From Nipponacmea schrenckii (lineage: Eukaryota; Mollusca; Gastropoda; Lottiidae), in the NCBI GenBank assembly GCA_030562195.1, contig CM060199.1, positions 24,572,338-24,636,337 on the forward strand: a stretch of 64,000 bases of DNA. The letters run 5' to 3'. The notes below the pieces were generated by a model. That model was not told where the DNA came from, made no database searches, and saw only the letters and a list, made by a program, of their open reading frames with translations. Shown piece by piece: positions 35,583 through 45,199 of this stretch (its first letter is position 1; each line of letters starts with the position of its first letter). Both the position numbers and the translations under genes were made by a program.

Positions 35583-36273
35583 ACCTTCAGGAGGCCTTCT
35601 CAATGTTGCGAGAGGTCAGGTTATCCAGGCTTGAGGAATGACACGCCGCGCGCAATTTATAATAACGTCATAAAGACTGAGACTCAAATCAGCCGATGAC
35701 GTCATACGCCATGACAGCTTTTTTTTTCTTGCGAAACCTACCAATATTAAAATCGATTTCCGGGAGAATCGGATGAATGAATTTGTACGCTGAAAAAAAT
35801 ATGATGTGAGGGGTTGGCTATAGAAATATAAATCGAGTGAACAAACTTTTTTTCAGATCTGGAAATAGCCGAAAATTTGTGTTTTTCACGCATTTTCGTC
35901 GCTATTTCAACAAATTTTTATATTTTTTTTTTGTTCACTCAAATTTATAATATTCATCAATTTCTCTTATCACCAGTACCACTTTTGTCAAAATCGATGC
36001 AGTCAACTCTCCCGGAAATTCGTTTAAAAAAAGGTTCCATTTTCGCGAAAAATGGAGTCATCAGCGAGAAAATGGCCGACAGGACGAAAAATCGACTTCA
36101 ACCTGCAATTTCTCGAAAAACTTGTAGATATAAAAATTATTAAAAAACATTGTTTAAAGCTTATTCAATTTCACATTTATTGATATATATGTTTTGGTAT
36201 AAAATTGTGGGATTTGGGGAAGAATTGTTGAAGACGTGAAGGTAACGATTTCGCCATTTTAGACGAGATTGCG

Positions 36274-36281
36274 TGACGTCA
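36274..36281. promoter_or_regulatory. CRE palindrome adjoining the right TIR
   Basis: TGACGTCA lies immediately inside the 12-bp TIR and is conserved at 11060-11067 in the 2.95-kb relative. It matches the ATF/CREB site; function is inferred. It could equally be a transposase recognition site. Confidence 0.4.
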
Positions 36282-36410
36282 CTGAACACCCTAATTATGG
36301 TTACGAAAAGAAAAAAATAATCGGTAGATTTGAGTCTCCCGCCGGTATATCGGGAGACAGCATGCAAAAGCGGTAGAAACCCGACGAAATCGGTAGATTA
36401 CACATGTATG

Positions 36411-36915
36411 GGTGTATATTACCTTGCCTGGCAAGCTATCTTTATCCAATTTGAATGAAACTTGGTATGTGTATTTATCTTATAAACATCTTGGACAAGT
36501 TCAAAATGGTGCAATTCCAGATGTCGGTTTATGAGTTATGGCCCTTGATTAAATGAAAAATTGTTAAAATGTACTTGTGTATGCAATAGAAGCTATAGTT
36601 TTCATCGGATATGAATGAAATTTGGTATGTGTATTCATCTTTATAATATCTCGCAAGATGTCTGTTGATTAGTTATTGCCCTAGATTTAATGAGAAAATG
36701 TTAAAATTTACTTGTGTAGGCAATAGAAGCTGTAGTTTTTATCCGATTTGAATGAAACTTGCTGTGTATTCATTTTAATAACATCTCGGACAAGTTAAAA
36801 AATGTGGCCATTCAAGATGCCGGTTTATTAGTTATTACCCTCTATTAAATAAAAAAACATGGAATATTCTGTTTGCTGAAGTGGGTGTATGTTACCTTGC
36901 CTGGCAAGCTATCCT
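36411..36915 (+). mobile_element. Pearl/HINE-like units with two right arms
   Basis: Starts with the displaced right arm of the 26216 element (GGTGTATATTACCTTGCCTG, to about 36440), then about three units of the GTCGGTTTATGAGTTATGGC subfamily, and a second right arm (GTTACCTTGCCTGGCAAGCT) ending near 36915. The second element lacks its left arm. Confidence 0.7.
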
Positions 36916-37892
36916 TTATATCTTGATAACATAATTGGTCATCTCTCACCGTTTCCTTTGGTTTAAATACAGACTGTCAGGAAACTTTCGTCTCTGCTTT
37001 GCGCGTGTTTTTTTCTGAATAAAGTACAGATTACAGCTAACAGAGCATGTGGCTATATCTAATCACTAGCAGGTGCAGGTTGTGTTTGTATGTCCTGACA
37101 ATTATAAACTTCTAAGTGGATTAAAATTTTAGCTGCCGATGAAATTAAAATTAACCTCCAGAACTGGTTTTTATGATAAAATTATTAAATCCTTGGGATG
37201 CGGCTTTTCAGTTATCATAAAAACCCTAGGCCGTGTTTTATCACACACACATAACAACTACAGCTTATTCTGAGACACAAGGGATTGCTTGATTTTAAAA
37301 AGTGGTAATTTCTCACTGAAAGCTTTGTGTGGCAATAATTTTTGATTGTTAAATCCTGCAAGTAATTTCTTATACCATTATACATCTTTATGCTCAGACT
37401 TGCTTATGACTCGTAAAAATTTGTTAATGGAAATAGTAACGGCAGTCTTCAATCAAATTGAATCTTGGTGTAATTTTTGAAATTGATCAGATCTTGAGTA
37501 ATTAATATTTTCTGAATATTGAAAGAAACTTAACAGATTAATCATTACGATTCATGTTGCTCTTATTTAAATCTAAAATTTAACACAGCTGCTGTGTGGG
37601 TGTATTTTAAAACCTGTTTTCTTGAAAACAACAAACTGGAATAAAAACTCGTCAGTAGGGCAACATTATGGAGTCTCTTTGGGTTTTGATTTGATTTCCT
37701 AATATAATAATTTTTTGAAGTCTTGCCCAGCTGATAATCTAAATCCTCCAAATATTGAACATTTAAATATCGACTTTTGTCTTCATGTCATTTGTTCTTT
37801 CAAATATTATATAAATAAGACAAATTTATTGATTGCCTCATATTGCACGCTTACGCTCAGTGGGATAAATTATATTTTATTTTTGACTTTAG
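36916..37892. other. Intronic sequence before exon C, nothing recognised
   Basis: No terminal repeats, arrays or coding similarity seen. One of the few stretches of the gene not obviously derived from transposons. Confidence 0.5.
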
Positions 37893-38068
37893 GTAAAGGG
37901 GTTAGTTTCTGATCAAACAAAGGAGTGGTCTGATATGCTGGTTCGACATATACGTGAAGAGCATGATCAGAGATTTGATCACATTCGTCAACAAAATGAC
38001 CTCTTAGTAAGATTATTAGAAGAAGCACATTTGGAACAATTGAAGGACTTAGAATCTTGTCAAGACAG
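37893..38068 (+). CDS. PLCB4: Phospholipase C beta, coiled-coil exon (exon C)
   Basis: A 176-bp exon with acceptor TTTTGACTTTAG and donor GACAG|GTAATT. It starts on a codon boundary, matching the end of the previous exon, and leaves two bases of a split Arg codon. The peptide contains VSDQTKEWSDMLVRHIREEH, FDHIRQQNDLLVRLLEEAHL and EQLKDLESCQD. The TKEWSDM segment and the following amphipathic helix are the centre of the PLC-beta distal C-terminal domain, which mediates Gq interaction and membrane association. No frameshift or stop is present, in contrast to the decayed transposon genes on both sides. About 980 bp of unremarkable intron precede it. Confidence 0.92.
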
Positions 38069-38587
38069 GTAATTTGTTTTTCAAATATTTGTTATTCGCT
38101 AACACATTAATGTGAGTCAATATACAATTAAAAAAACACTTTCATAAAACCATAAAAATCTTTGTGTCCCTCCTTCTCCCAAAATAATACTAACACAAAT
38201 TGGAGGAATATGTTATTTATTAAATAACTTAAATCAAATGACTCAAACAAACACAATGATTACATATATATACTAAACATCCACTAGGAGCTTGTGAAAG
38301 GGCTTAACCCCCATATTTCACAAAAAATACCGCCAAACACATTTAAGGCGGACCAAATAAATAGCCTTAAATGCTGGCCCAATCACAAGCACAAAAAAAA
38401 ATCTTCCAATTAAGGTAAAAAATAACATAACTTAAAAATATTATACAACTAACTAAAAAAGATAGTATGCAAAACATAATACAAATATATCTGAAAACTA
38501 TCTAAAATGATAAGTAGTCACAAAGAGATGCAGTAGCAAAATCTTTTTATCAAATTGAAAGACTAGTACATTAAGACTAGATTTAGA

Positions 38588-40950
38588 CTAAGACAACTGG
38601 GACGGATTACATGTATATCTTAAAAAAATGGAAGGTGTCATGCCAATTTGGACGGATTTATCTGAGGAAGACGGATATAATTTTGAAATGCATTGCTCTT
38701 CTGCGTCCTCTGAGTGACCTTGTAAAAAGGCAGAAGTTGCAGCTCCTATTCGAAAGGAATGAAGTTTATACTTGGTGGAATCTAACCCAAAAAACTGTAC
38801 CAAGTTTGTTAAATTGAACTGTAAAAAAGTACATGTTATTGGCGAACCATCAGAAAACTGAAACAAAGGACCTGAAACATGAGGCATAGACTGTATATAC
38901 AAATAAAGTAAACAGGGGCACAAGACAATTTAGAACTTGAGCATGTACATGGTAACAAAATTTTAACAGGACCTGTATTAGACTTGTGCTTAAAATATCT
39001 TAAAGACATTTCTATAGCAGACACATCAGTGGTCTGAACTAAGTGACTAGGTGCAGTTCCTGTTCGGAGTGCAAGCTCACCTAAATGAAAAATCCTGCAA
39101 ATGCAGCAGCAAATACAGCTTTCAATAACTTTTGATAAGCAACAACAGAGACAACAACAGGTACAACTGATAATAATTTAGATAATATATAAAAAGTTAT
39201 AGGCAACCGTGATTCTGTTGGTGAATGAATTTTTTTGGCACCTTGTAGCAATTTTTATATGCCCACATGGAAATGTGGACGTATATTGCCCGTCCACATT
39301 TGTTGTATCCACGATGGAGGCTACAGTTTTTATCCGATCTTAATGAAACTTGGTATACATGTATATATTGATGATATCTCGGTCAAGATCGAAAATGGAA
39401 ATTATGGCATGAACGGTTTTTGAGTTATTGCACTTGACTTAGTAAAAACGTGTCAAATTTGGTTTGTATCCACAATAGAGGCTACAGTTTTTATCCGATA
39501 TTAATGAAACTTGGTATACATGTATATATTGATGATATCTCGGTCAAGTTCAAAAATGGAAATTATCACATGAATGGTTTTTGAGTTATTGCCCTTGACT
39601 TAGTAAAAACGCGTCAAATTTGGGTTGTATCCACAATAGAGACTGCAGTTTTTATCTGATCTTAATGAAACTTGGTATATATGTATATATTGATGATATC
39701 TCGGTCAAGTTCGAAAATGGAGATTATCGCATGAACGGGTTTTGAGTTATTGCACTTGACTTAGTAAAACCGTGTCAAATTTGGTTTGTATCCACAATAG
39801 AGGCTACAGTTTTTATCCGATATTAATGAAACTTGGTATACATGTATATATTGATGATATCTCGGTCAAGTTCGAAAAAAGAAATAATAGCGTGAGTGGT
39901 TTTTGAGTTATTGCCCTTGACTTGGTAAAAACGTGTCAAATTTGGGTTGTATCCACAATAGAGGCTACAGTTTTTATCCGATCTTGATGAAACTTGGTAT
40001 ACATGTATATATTGATGATATCTCGGTCAAGTTCGAAAATGGAAATTATAGCATGAACAGTTTTAGAGTTATTGCCCTTGACTTAGAAAAATCTTGTCAA
40101 AATTTTAGTTTCGATGCAATAAATCCTCCAATTTTCAGAGGATGATGATGAAACTTGGTGTTAGCATTGGAATTGATTAGGCCTCAATCAAGTTTGAATT
40201 TGACAGTTTTTCAATGAATTGTTTTAAGTAATTGCCCTTGACTTGTTAAATTGCGTCAAAATTCTATTGTGGTTGCAATAAGAAGCTTTAATTTTCAAAG
40301 GATTTTGATGGAACTTGGTGTAAGCATCAGAATTGATAAGACATTAGTCAAGTTTGAATTTCTGACTTTTTTTAACAAATGGTTTTTGGGTTATTGCCCT
40401 TGACTTAGTAAAATTGCATCAAAAATATTTGTGGGTGCAAAAAAAGCATACAATTTTTCAATAGATTTGATGAAACTTGGTATGAGTATTGAAATAGATA
40501 AGATGGTGGTCAAGTTCTAATTTGACAATTTTCCATGAACAATTTTTGAGTTTTTGCCCGTAACTTCAATATTAATTCAGTGAATGTTTTTTGAGTTATT
40601 GCTCTATTTATTTTTCAAATTCAATGCTGCCAGTGGGCGTATGTTACCTTGCCTGGCAAGCTATCTTTTAATTAGAAAAGAGCTGGACAAATCAGAAAGA
40701 CTTTTGGACAAATCCAATCACAGAAGCATGGGAAGCGACTGTCCTTGGAGCCAGTCCAGATTCATACAAATTAGCTAAATAATTAACCACAAGTATTGTG
40801 GGAATAGGAAAATCTGGAGAAAGTGAATGAGTTTGACAAAATGAAACAAATCTATTCCAAACACTAGCGTAGAATTTTTGAGAGCTTGGAGCCAGGGCAT
40901 TGCCTAAAAGAAATTTAGCTGTGTCACTTAAATTGTGAGTAAGGCTGGTG
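38588..40950 (-). pseudogene. Tyrosine recombinase of the YR retroelement, split by a Pearl-like insertion
   Basis: The N-terminal part (40950-40672, frame +1 to RNase H) reads KFLLGNALAPSSQKFYASVW and ends near SVIGFVQKSF. After the insertion, GAKKIHSPTESRLPIT, FAGFFHLGELALRTGT, GPLFQFSDGSPIT and YKLHSFRIGAATSAFLQG follow, with FLRYT near the end. H-x-x-R (HSFR) and the probable nucleophile Tyr are visible. The first catalytic Arg box appears as FFHLGEL, with His in place of the expected Arg and a frameshift beside it. It is inactive by insertion and mutation. In life it would integrate a circular DNA intermediate. Confidence 0.8.
39251..40669 (+). mobile_element. Pearl/HINE-like element with 161-bp tandem core
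   Basis: Left arm ATTTTTATATGCCCACATGG, then a core of about five 161-bp units (TTTTTATCYGAT ends at 39338, 39499, 39660, 39821 and 39982), then diverged units, and a right arm GTTACCTTGCCTGGCAAGCT. It has the same unit and period as the array at 16355-17903, on the same strand. It interrupts the recombinase gene of the YR retroelement. Confidence 0.88.
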
Positions 40951-42478
40951 GCACTTCCTCCGGATTTTGGTTTAACCAGGGAGCATGAACTCGAGCCTCC
41001 TGAAATAGAAAGAGCGACAAACAGTCAGCTTCCTGATTTGATTTTCCAGGGATGTGCCGAGCACGAATAAGTATATTAAACTTTAGCGACGCAAAAACGA
41101 ACCATCTAACAAGCATCATAAGAGCAGGGGATTTATATGTGGCCTTATTAATCATATACATGACTGCTTCATTATCAGTAAACAGCAAAAATTTGTGATT
41201 CCGTAACAATGGGCCCCAATACTATATGGCAACAACAATAAGAAATAGTTCTAGAACACAAATATTTAACTCAGATTGTTGTGGAGTCCATTGACCAACA
41301 AACCATTTTGCACCAAATACAGCTGCATACCCTTTTGAGGATGCTGCATCAGTGAAAAGTTGCAGGACATCAGACTCCACCCATGCATCATTTAAAAATA
41401 AACTTTTTCCATTAAAACCTTCCATAAATTGCTGCCAAAGTTTTAGATCAAGACGAGCTGAGTAAGTGATTCTAATTTTATAAAACGAATGTTTGACACC
41501 AATTGTTAGATCATAAAGTCTTCGAAGAAACGTACGACCCGGAATTACAACAGAGGTTGCAAAATTTAACAGACCCAAAAGAGATTGCAATTCGCGTAAA
41601 CTTATTTTTTTGTGGGATAGTCTGGAGGCAAGAGCAACTCGAATTTTAACTACTTTTTCATCGGGGAGTCTTAACTCCATACTAATTGAATCCACTTCAA
41701 TGCCATAAATAGTAAGTTTAGATGTTGGGTAGACAGTTTTGGAATGTTTTATAGGAATACCTAATGATTCAGATAACAGTAAAAACAAATTCAGAGATGA
41801 CAGACATTCAGAAGACTCAGCCGGACCAGCAAAAAAGAAATCATCAATCATGTGACTGAGAGATGCATGGAATTTGTTCTGCATAATCCAGTGTAGGGCC
41901 GTGCTAAATCTTTCAAAAGTCTGATAACTCAAGCTTAATCCCATCGGAAGACAAAGATCGGCAAAATACCAATCAATGCCATCAGAAGGCACTGTAAAAC
42001 CCAATAAACAATAATCTTTGGGATGAATGGGTAATAACCTGTAAGCATCTTTTATGTCAGCCTTGGCTAAAAGCGCACCTGTACCTTGAGCTTTTACAAT
42101 TGCAACTACATGATCAATAGTTTCATATTGAACAGATTTGAAAATGTCGGGTATATAGTCATTAATAGACGCAGAATGTGGAAAAGATAAATCATGAATT
42201 AAACGATAACTGCCAGTTTCTTGTTTTGGAATCACTCCAAGGGGAGAACAATGTAAATCCTTAAAAGGAGGATCTCGAAAAGGACCCATGACACGACCAT
42301 GGGACAACTCATGATTGACTTTTTGTAGCAAAATAGAATGATTTTCAGTGCATGAACGGTGATTACGAGACAAACAAAATTCACGAATTCCTACATAAGG
42401 GATTTGAAAGCCCTGTGAAAATCCCCGAAACAAAAACTCTGTTTCAGTTCGATCATATCCAGTCAAAAGAGTAAGCAA
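40928..42478 (-). pseudogene. Reverse transcriptase-RNase H of the YR retroelement
   Basis: RT motifs in the 418-residue first part: SYRLIHDLSFP (about 90-100), LLAKADIKDAYRLLPIHP (about 137-153, catalytic Asp), CLPMGLSLSYQTFER (about 176-190) and SHMIDDFFFAG (about 208-218, the x-DD box). RNase H follows: LQLFTDAASSKGYAAVF, then ELNICVLELF. An in-frame TAG at 41222-41224 (VVAI-stop-YWGPLLRNH) precedes LFTDNEAVMYMINKA and RHIPGKSNQEADCLS, the rest of RNase H. Apart from that stop the frame is open, so decay is slight compared with neighbouring elements. The RHIPGKSNxxAD motif is typical of DIRS-like elements. Confidence 0.88.
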
Positions 42479-43146
42479 AATTTGCTTTTACTGGAGTTGG
42501 AACTTGTTATGGTTTGCGCACCTGGCAGACGAAAAGAATTTGAAAGATTGCTATCAATCGTTGCAGAATTTTTTGCAGACATACTTGGATCTGATGTTTG
42601 ACCAATTTTGCGCTTAGCATAGCAATTCTTCACAGCATGACTGCCAAAACCACAGCGTGTACATTCATGTGCAAATTTGCAGACTGCCCAATCACAGCCT
42701 TGTGGCGAATTGAATGCTAAACATTTACTTTTGGTAACAGTTCGATTCCGAGGTATACCCGACACTCCACTAACTGTTTTTGATAATTTAGAAGTAGCCT
42801 TATTGTGATACATTGTGACTGCCTGAGGCCACAGTTGCGGATGCATGTGATGCCATGGCACAATTTTACTTTGGCGTAATCTCCTGAATTGAGTATCATA
42901 ATATATGAAAGCATTGGTACCATAACCCTGGGACAGATCAACCATCAAATTTGCATAAACCAACATTGGACCTATGCCTTGTGGAAATTTAAGGACATAA
43001 ATGTCCAAAAATATGACAAAAGCTTTGCGCCACAAGTCCAAAGTTAACTGCTTCGGTTTTGGAGTGGCAGAAACTCTGAACACAGATTCATCCTCCGACT
43101 CCAAAACGCTAACCGAGAGCCGATCTGGCACAAACTCGGGCAACAA
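42463..43146 (-). CDS. Gag-like protein of the YR retroelement
   Basis: 227 residues. The C-terminal third has a cysteine/histidine cluster: CDWAVCKFAHECTRCGFGSH followed by AVKNC, combining a CCCH-like finger and a CCHC knuckle (C-x2-C-x4-H-x4-C). The mid region (YGTNAFIYYDTQFRRLRQ and HPQLWPQA) is of the kind seen in DIRS-type gag ORFs of aquatic animals. The frame is open and overlaps the RT frame by 16 bp. The role is presumably nucleocapsid formation on element RNA. Whether it is still expressed is unknown. Confidence 0.7.
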   Translation of the reverse strand: MLPEFVPDRLSVSVLESEDESVFRVSATPKPKQLTLDLWRKAFVIFLDIYVLKFPQGIGPMLVYANLMVDLSQGYGTNAFIYYDTQFRRLRQSKIVPWHHMHPQLWPQAVTMYHNKATSKLSKTVSGVSGIPRNRTVTKSKCLAFNSPQGCDWAVCKFAHECTRCGFGSHAVKNCYAKRKIGQTSDPSMSAKNSATIDSNLSNSFRLPGAQTITSSNSSKSKFCLLF

Positions 43147-43233
43147 ATGGCTAAATTCTAAATTGCCAAGTCGGCCACCTAACCTACAGTGTATAACAAG
43201 ATGGTCCTTAAAAACTCAAAAGATAACATACTT

Positions 43234-43384
43234 GATACCTCATCGGCGAACAACCCAAGTGAACGCCACCACCCTAGTTGATACCTCATCGGCGAACAAT
43301 CCAAGTGAACGCCACTGCCAAATAATACATGTATACATCGGCGAAAAATCCAAGGGAACGCCACTGCCAAATAATACATGTATA
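43234..43384. repeat. Short tandem repeat upstream of gag ORF, 3 units
   Basis: Three units of about 46-56 bp share CATCGGCGAAMAAYCCAAG and GAACGCCAC; the last two also share TGCCAAATAATACATGTATA. It lies in the 5' leader of the YR element, where split repeats would be expected, but I cannot show that these are the terminal repeats. Confidence 0.65.
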
Positions 43385-43459
43385 CTTTTTAACAAATATT
43401 GGTAATCCACCCAGGGAAAACCACAATAAAGGAGACATAATATCGACATATTATCGATC

Positions 43460-44090
43460 AACCATCAAGAGTACAGGTAAAATCTGAATAAAAGCACAAT
43501 ACCTTTGACAAAAAAACCAGCGTATGTGACGCAATATGGCGTCTCAAAGACTTCTTAAAAACCGGGGGTACCCCTCTTGATTAGAGAAATGGATACCGTC
43601 TTGAGCATAAATATTTACCGTATAATTCCGAATATAGTGCGCAGGCATGTATAATGCGCACCCCTTCCTTGCCTCCGCGAAATCGGGAAAAATTCATTTA
43701 CCCATGTATAGTGCGCACCCCTTTTCGCGGCAAAAATACGACTTTAAGTTGGCATTTCACAGACACCGATATCGGGAAATAGTTGTCAATACGTAAGTCA
43801 CCGTTCATAGATTTTTTTTTATAATAAACAATGTTCCACTGCAACTTACGTTTCTACTATTTATTTTTATAATAAAATCCATTTTAATCCCGTAGTTATT
43901 GCTTCTAATCTCTCGTAATGGTATTATTGAGTGTTATTTATAAATCATGTATCATGCTATTAATTTACGGTACCGAGGATGATATTCATCTTGAAGAAAA
44001 ATGTGCAATTACCCGGTAAACTTTGACGTATTGAAGAAGATATCATTGACAGGAATTCGAAGGGCTAACGGTAACTGACTTGGTGTAAGA
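43460..44090. other. Spacer with a probable MITE (about 43616-44020)
   Basis: TACCGTATAATTCCGAATAT with two ATAATGCGCACCCCTT-like repeats at 43640-43730 resembles mariner/Tigger-type MITE ends. A weakly inverted ATTACCCGGTA occurs near 44010. No gene seen. Confidence 0.4.
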
Positions 44091-44723
44091 CTAATAGGCC
44101 CGATTATACTTGTAATCATAATGCGAATAATAATCATGATATTGCAGCCCACAATGTAAGTGTTTCCAATGGGAGATACACAACTCCATTTCACACAGGT
44201 GGGAAATTCGGGAATTCAATTGGGCCACTCTGTCATTGTATCCAAAAAAGGGAACTACTTTTCGAGGAAATACTTCAGATATGACGACACATAGAACACC
44301 AGGAAAGTTCAATATATAGTTTGCAATAGCTACAATGTTGTTCGCTAATTGATTTGGATCCACACGAACATCACAAAGGTCGTTCGAACCTAAATGTAAC
44401 AAGACAATGTCCATGTTTTTAAAACCTGTTTCATTCCTACGAAGCAAACGCCCATGAGGGTCCGATTTGACGAGAAGGCCGCCATAGCCAAAAATGTGTA
44501 TCAAACAAAGACTGGGATCTAGACCCAGGTTATAAAAGTCATCATTTCCCCTCACAAATGATTCCAGCTGTTTGATATATGAAGTGCCAAACAAACAAAC
44601 ATTCAGTGCAGTTTCAGCGGGCACAAAAGTTAGCCGTTTCTTTTGCACACTAAACAATGGAATCGTACTTCGCGGATTCACCGCCATGATCAAACCATGT
44701 CCATTAGCACACAAATCGTTCAA
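44091..44723 (-). pseudogene. SGNH-hydrolase-like ORF, C-terminally truncated
   Basis: 210 residues. The serine block LNVCLFGTSYIKQL (near residue 45), glycine block HIFGYGGLLV, and asparagine block LLHLGSNDLCD are clear, but the DGxHLN-type block V is missing: the frame runs from ISHWKHLHCGLQ into low-complexity HDYYSHYDYKY. It is probably the hydrolase of a YR (Ngaro-like) or other retroelement, cut at its 3' end. It lies 0.9 kb upstream of the gag ORF of the YR element, on the same strand, but linkage to it is unproven. Confidence 0.7.
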
Positions 44724-44879
44724 GAGATGAACAGAAAGCAGGTGTCATAATTGATAAGGAAGTGGGAATAGACGACTCAAACTCCTCCATGTTTATCAAG
44801 AAGCTGGATAACGGCTTAAGGAAGACTGACGTATCAGGATCCATAGTATGCAGGACGCTCGTGAAGGATAAAAAGATGT

Positions 44880-45000
44880 AGACTGGTGAGACGCCCAACT
44901 GAAGAGACATATTTTATTCGTCAAACGTTTCGGGCTGAATGGCCCTTTATTAATGACAATTTTACATAAGTGATTCGCGGTATTTATAGTAAAATCATTG
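44880..45000 (-). mobile_element. Possible Penelope-like element terminus
   Basis: In reverse, GGCCATTCAGCCCGAAACGT followed by TTGACGAATAAAAT is the type of end often seen beside the 3' part of Penelope-like elements. No RT or GIY-YIG coding sequence was found here. An AAAGATT/GAGATT simple repeat follows at about 45018-45055. Confidence 0.4.
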
Positions 45001-45199
45001 TGCATAAAAATGATTGAAAAAGATTAACAAAGATTGATAGAGATTATAAGAGATTGCAAATCGTCAATTCCGTTAGGTTTACAAAAGCGTAAACAATTTG
45101 TGTCGGCTTAGGCCTAATGGTAATTTACATGCCGGAAAAAGTGTTGACACATGGTAACACGTGCCTTTAGGAACAGGGTAAAATTCTTTAATCATAATT

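Larger units (their letters stand above)
28300..36293 (-). mobile_element. 8-kb DNA transposon of unassigned superfamily
   Basis: A 7,994-bp element with 12-bp TIRs (TAGGGTGTTCAG at 28300-28311, CTGAACACCCTA at 36282-36293) and perfect 7-bp target duplications ATTATGG (28293-28299 and 36294-36300). It is inserted in a family A repeat whose empty site is known from copy 1. On the minus strand it carries a decayed transposase gene (31102-34839, with a probable 5' UTR exon near 35582-35640) and an intact SGNH-hydrolase ORF (29626-30213). A 7-bp TSD fits few known animal superfamilies; Dada (6-7 bp) and some P elements come to mind, but I cannot match the transposase to either. Its 2.95-kb relative lies at 8127-11079. 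Confidence 0.92.
27595..36410 (-). mobile_element. Family A repeat (minus) interrupted by the 8-kb transposon
   Basis: Family A sequence in reverse occupies 27595-28299 and 36294-36410. Flanking GGTGTA at 27589-27594 and 36411-36416 (8 bp if TGGGTGTA is used) is the likely target duplication inside the Pearl right arm. The break point lies in AAATTATGGTTA, which is uninterrupted in copy 1 (seen in reverse near 7100). Confidence 0.82.
38588..43146 (-). mobile_element. DIRS/Ngaro-like tyrosine-recombinase retroelement
   Basis: In minus-strand order: gag-like ORF (43146-42463), reverse transcriptase-RNase H (42478-40928) and tyrosine recombinase (40950-38588, split by a Pearl-like element at 39251-40669). 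Gag and RT frames overlap by 16 bp, a usual -1 arrangement. No LTRs were found, and split or inverted terminal repeats could not be defined. Sequence at 38069-38587 may contain its 3' terminal region. Confidence 0.85.
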
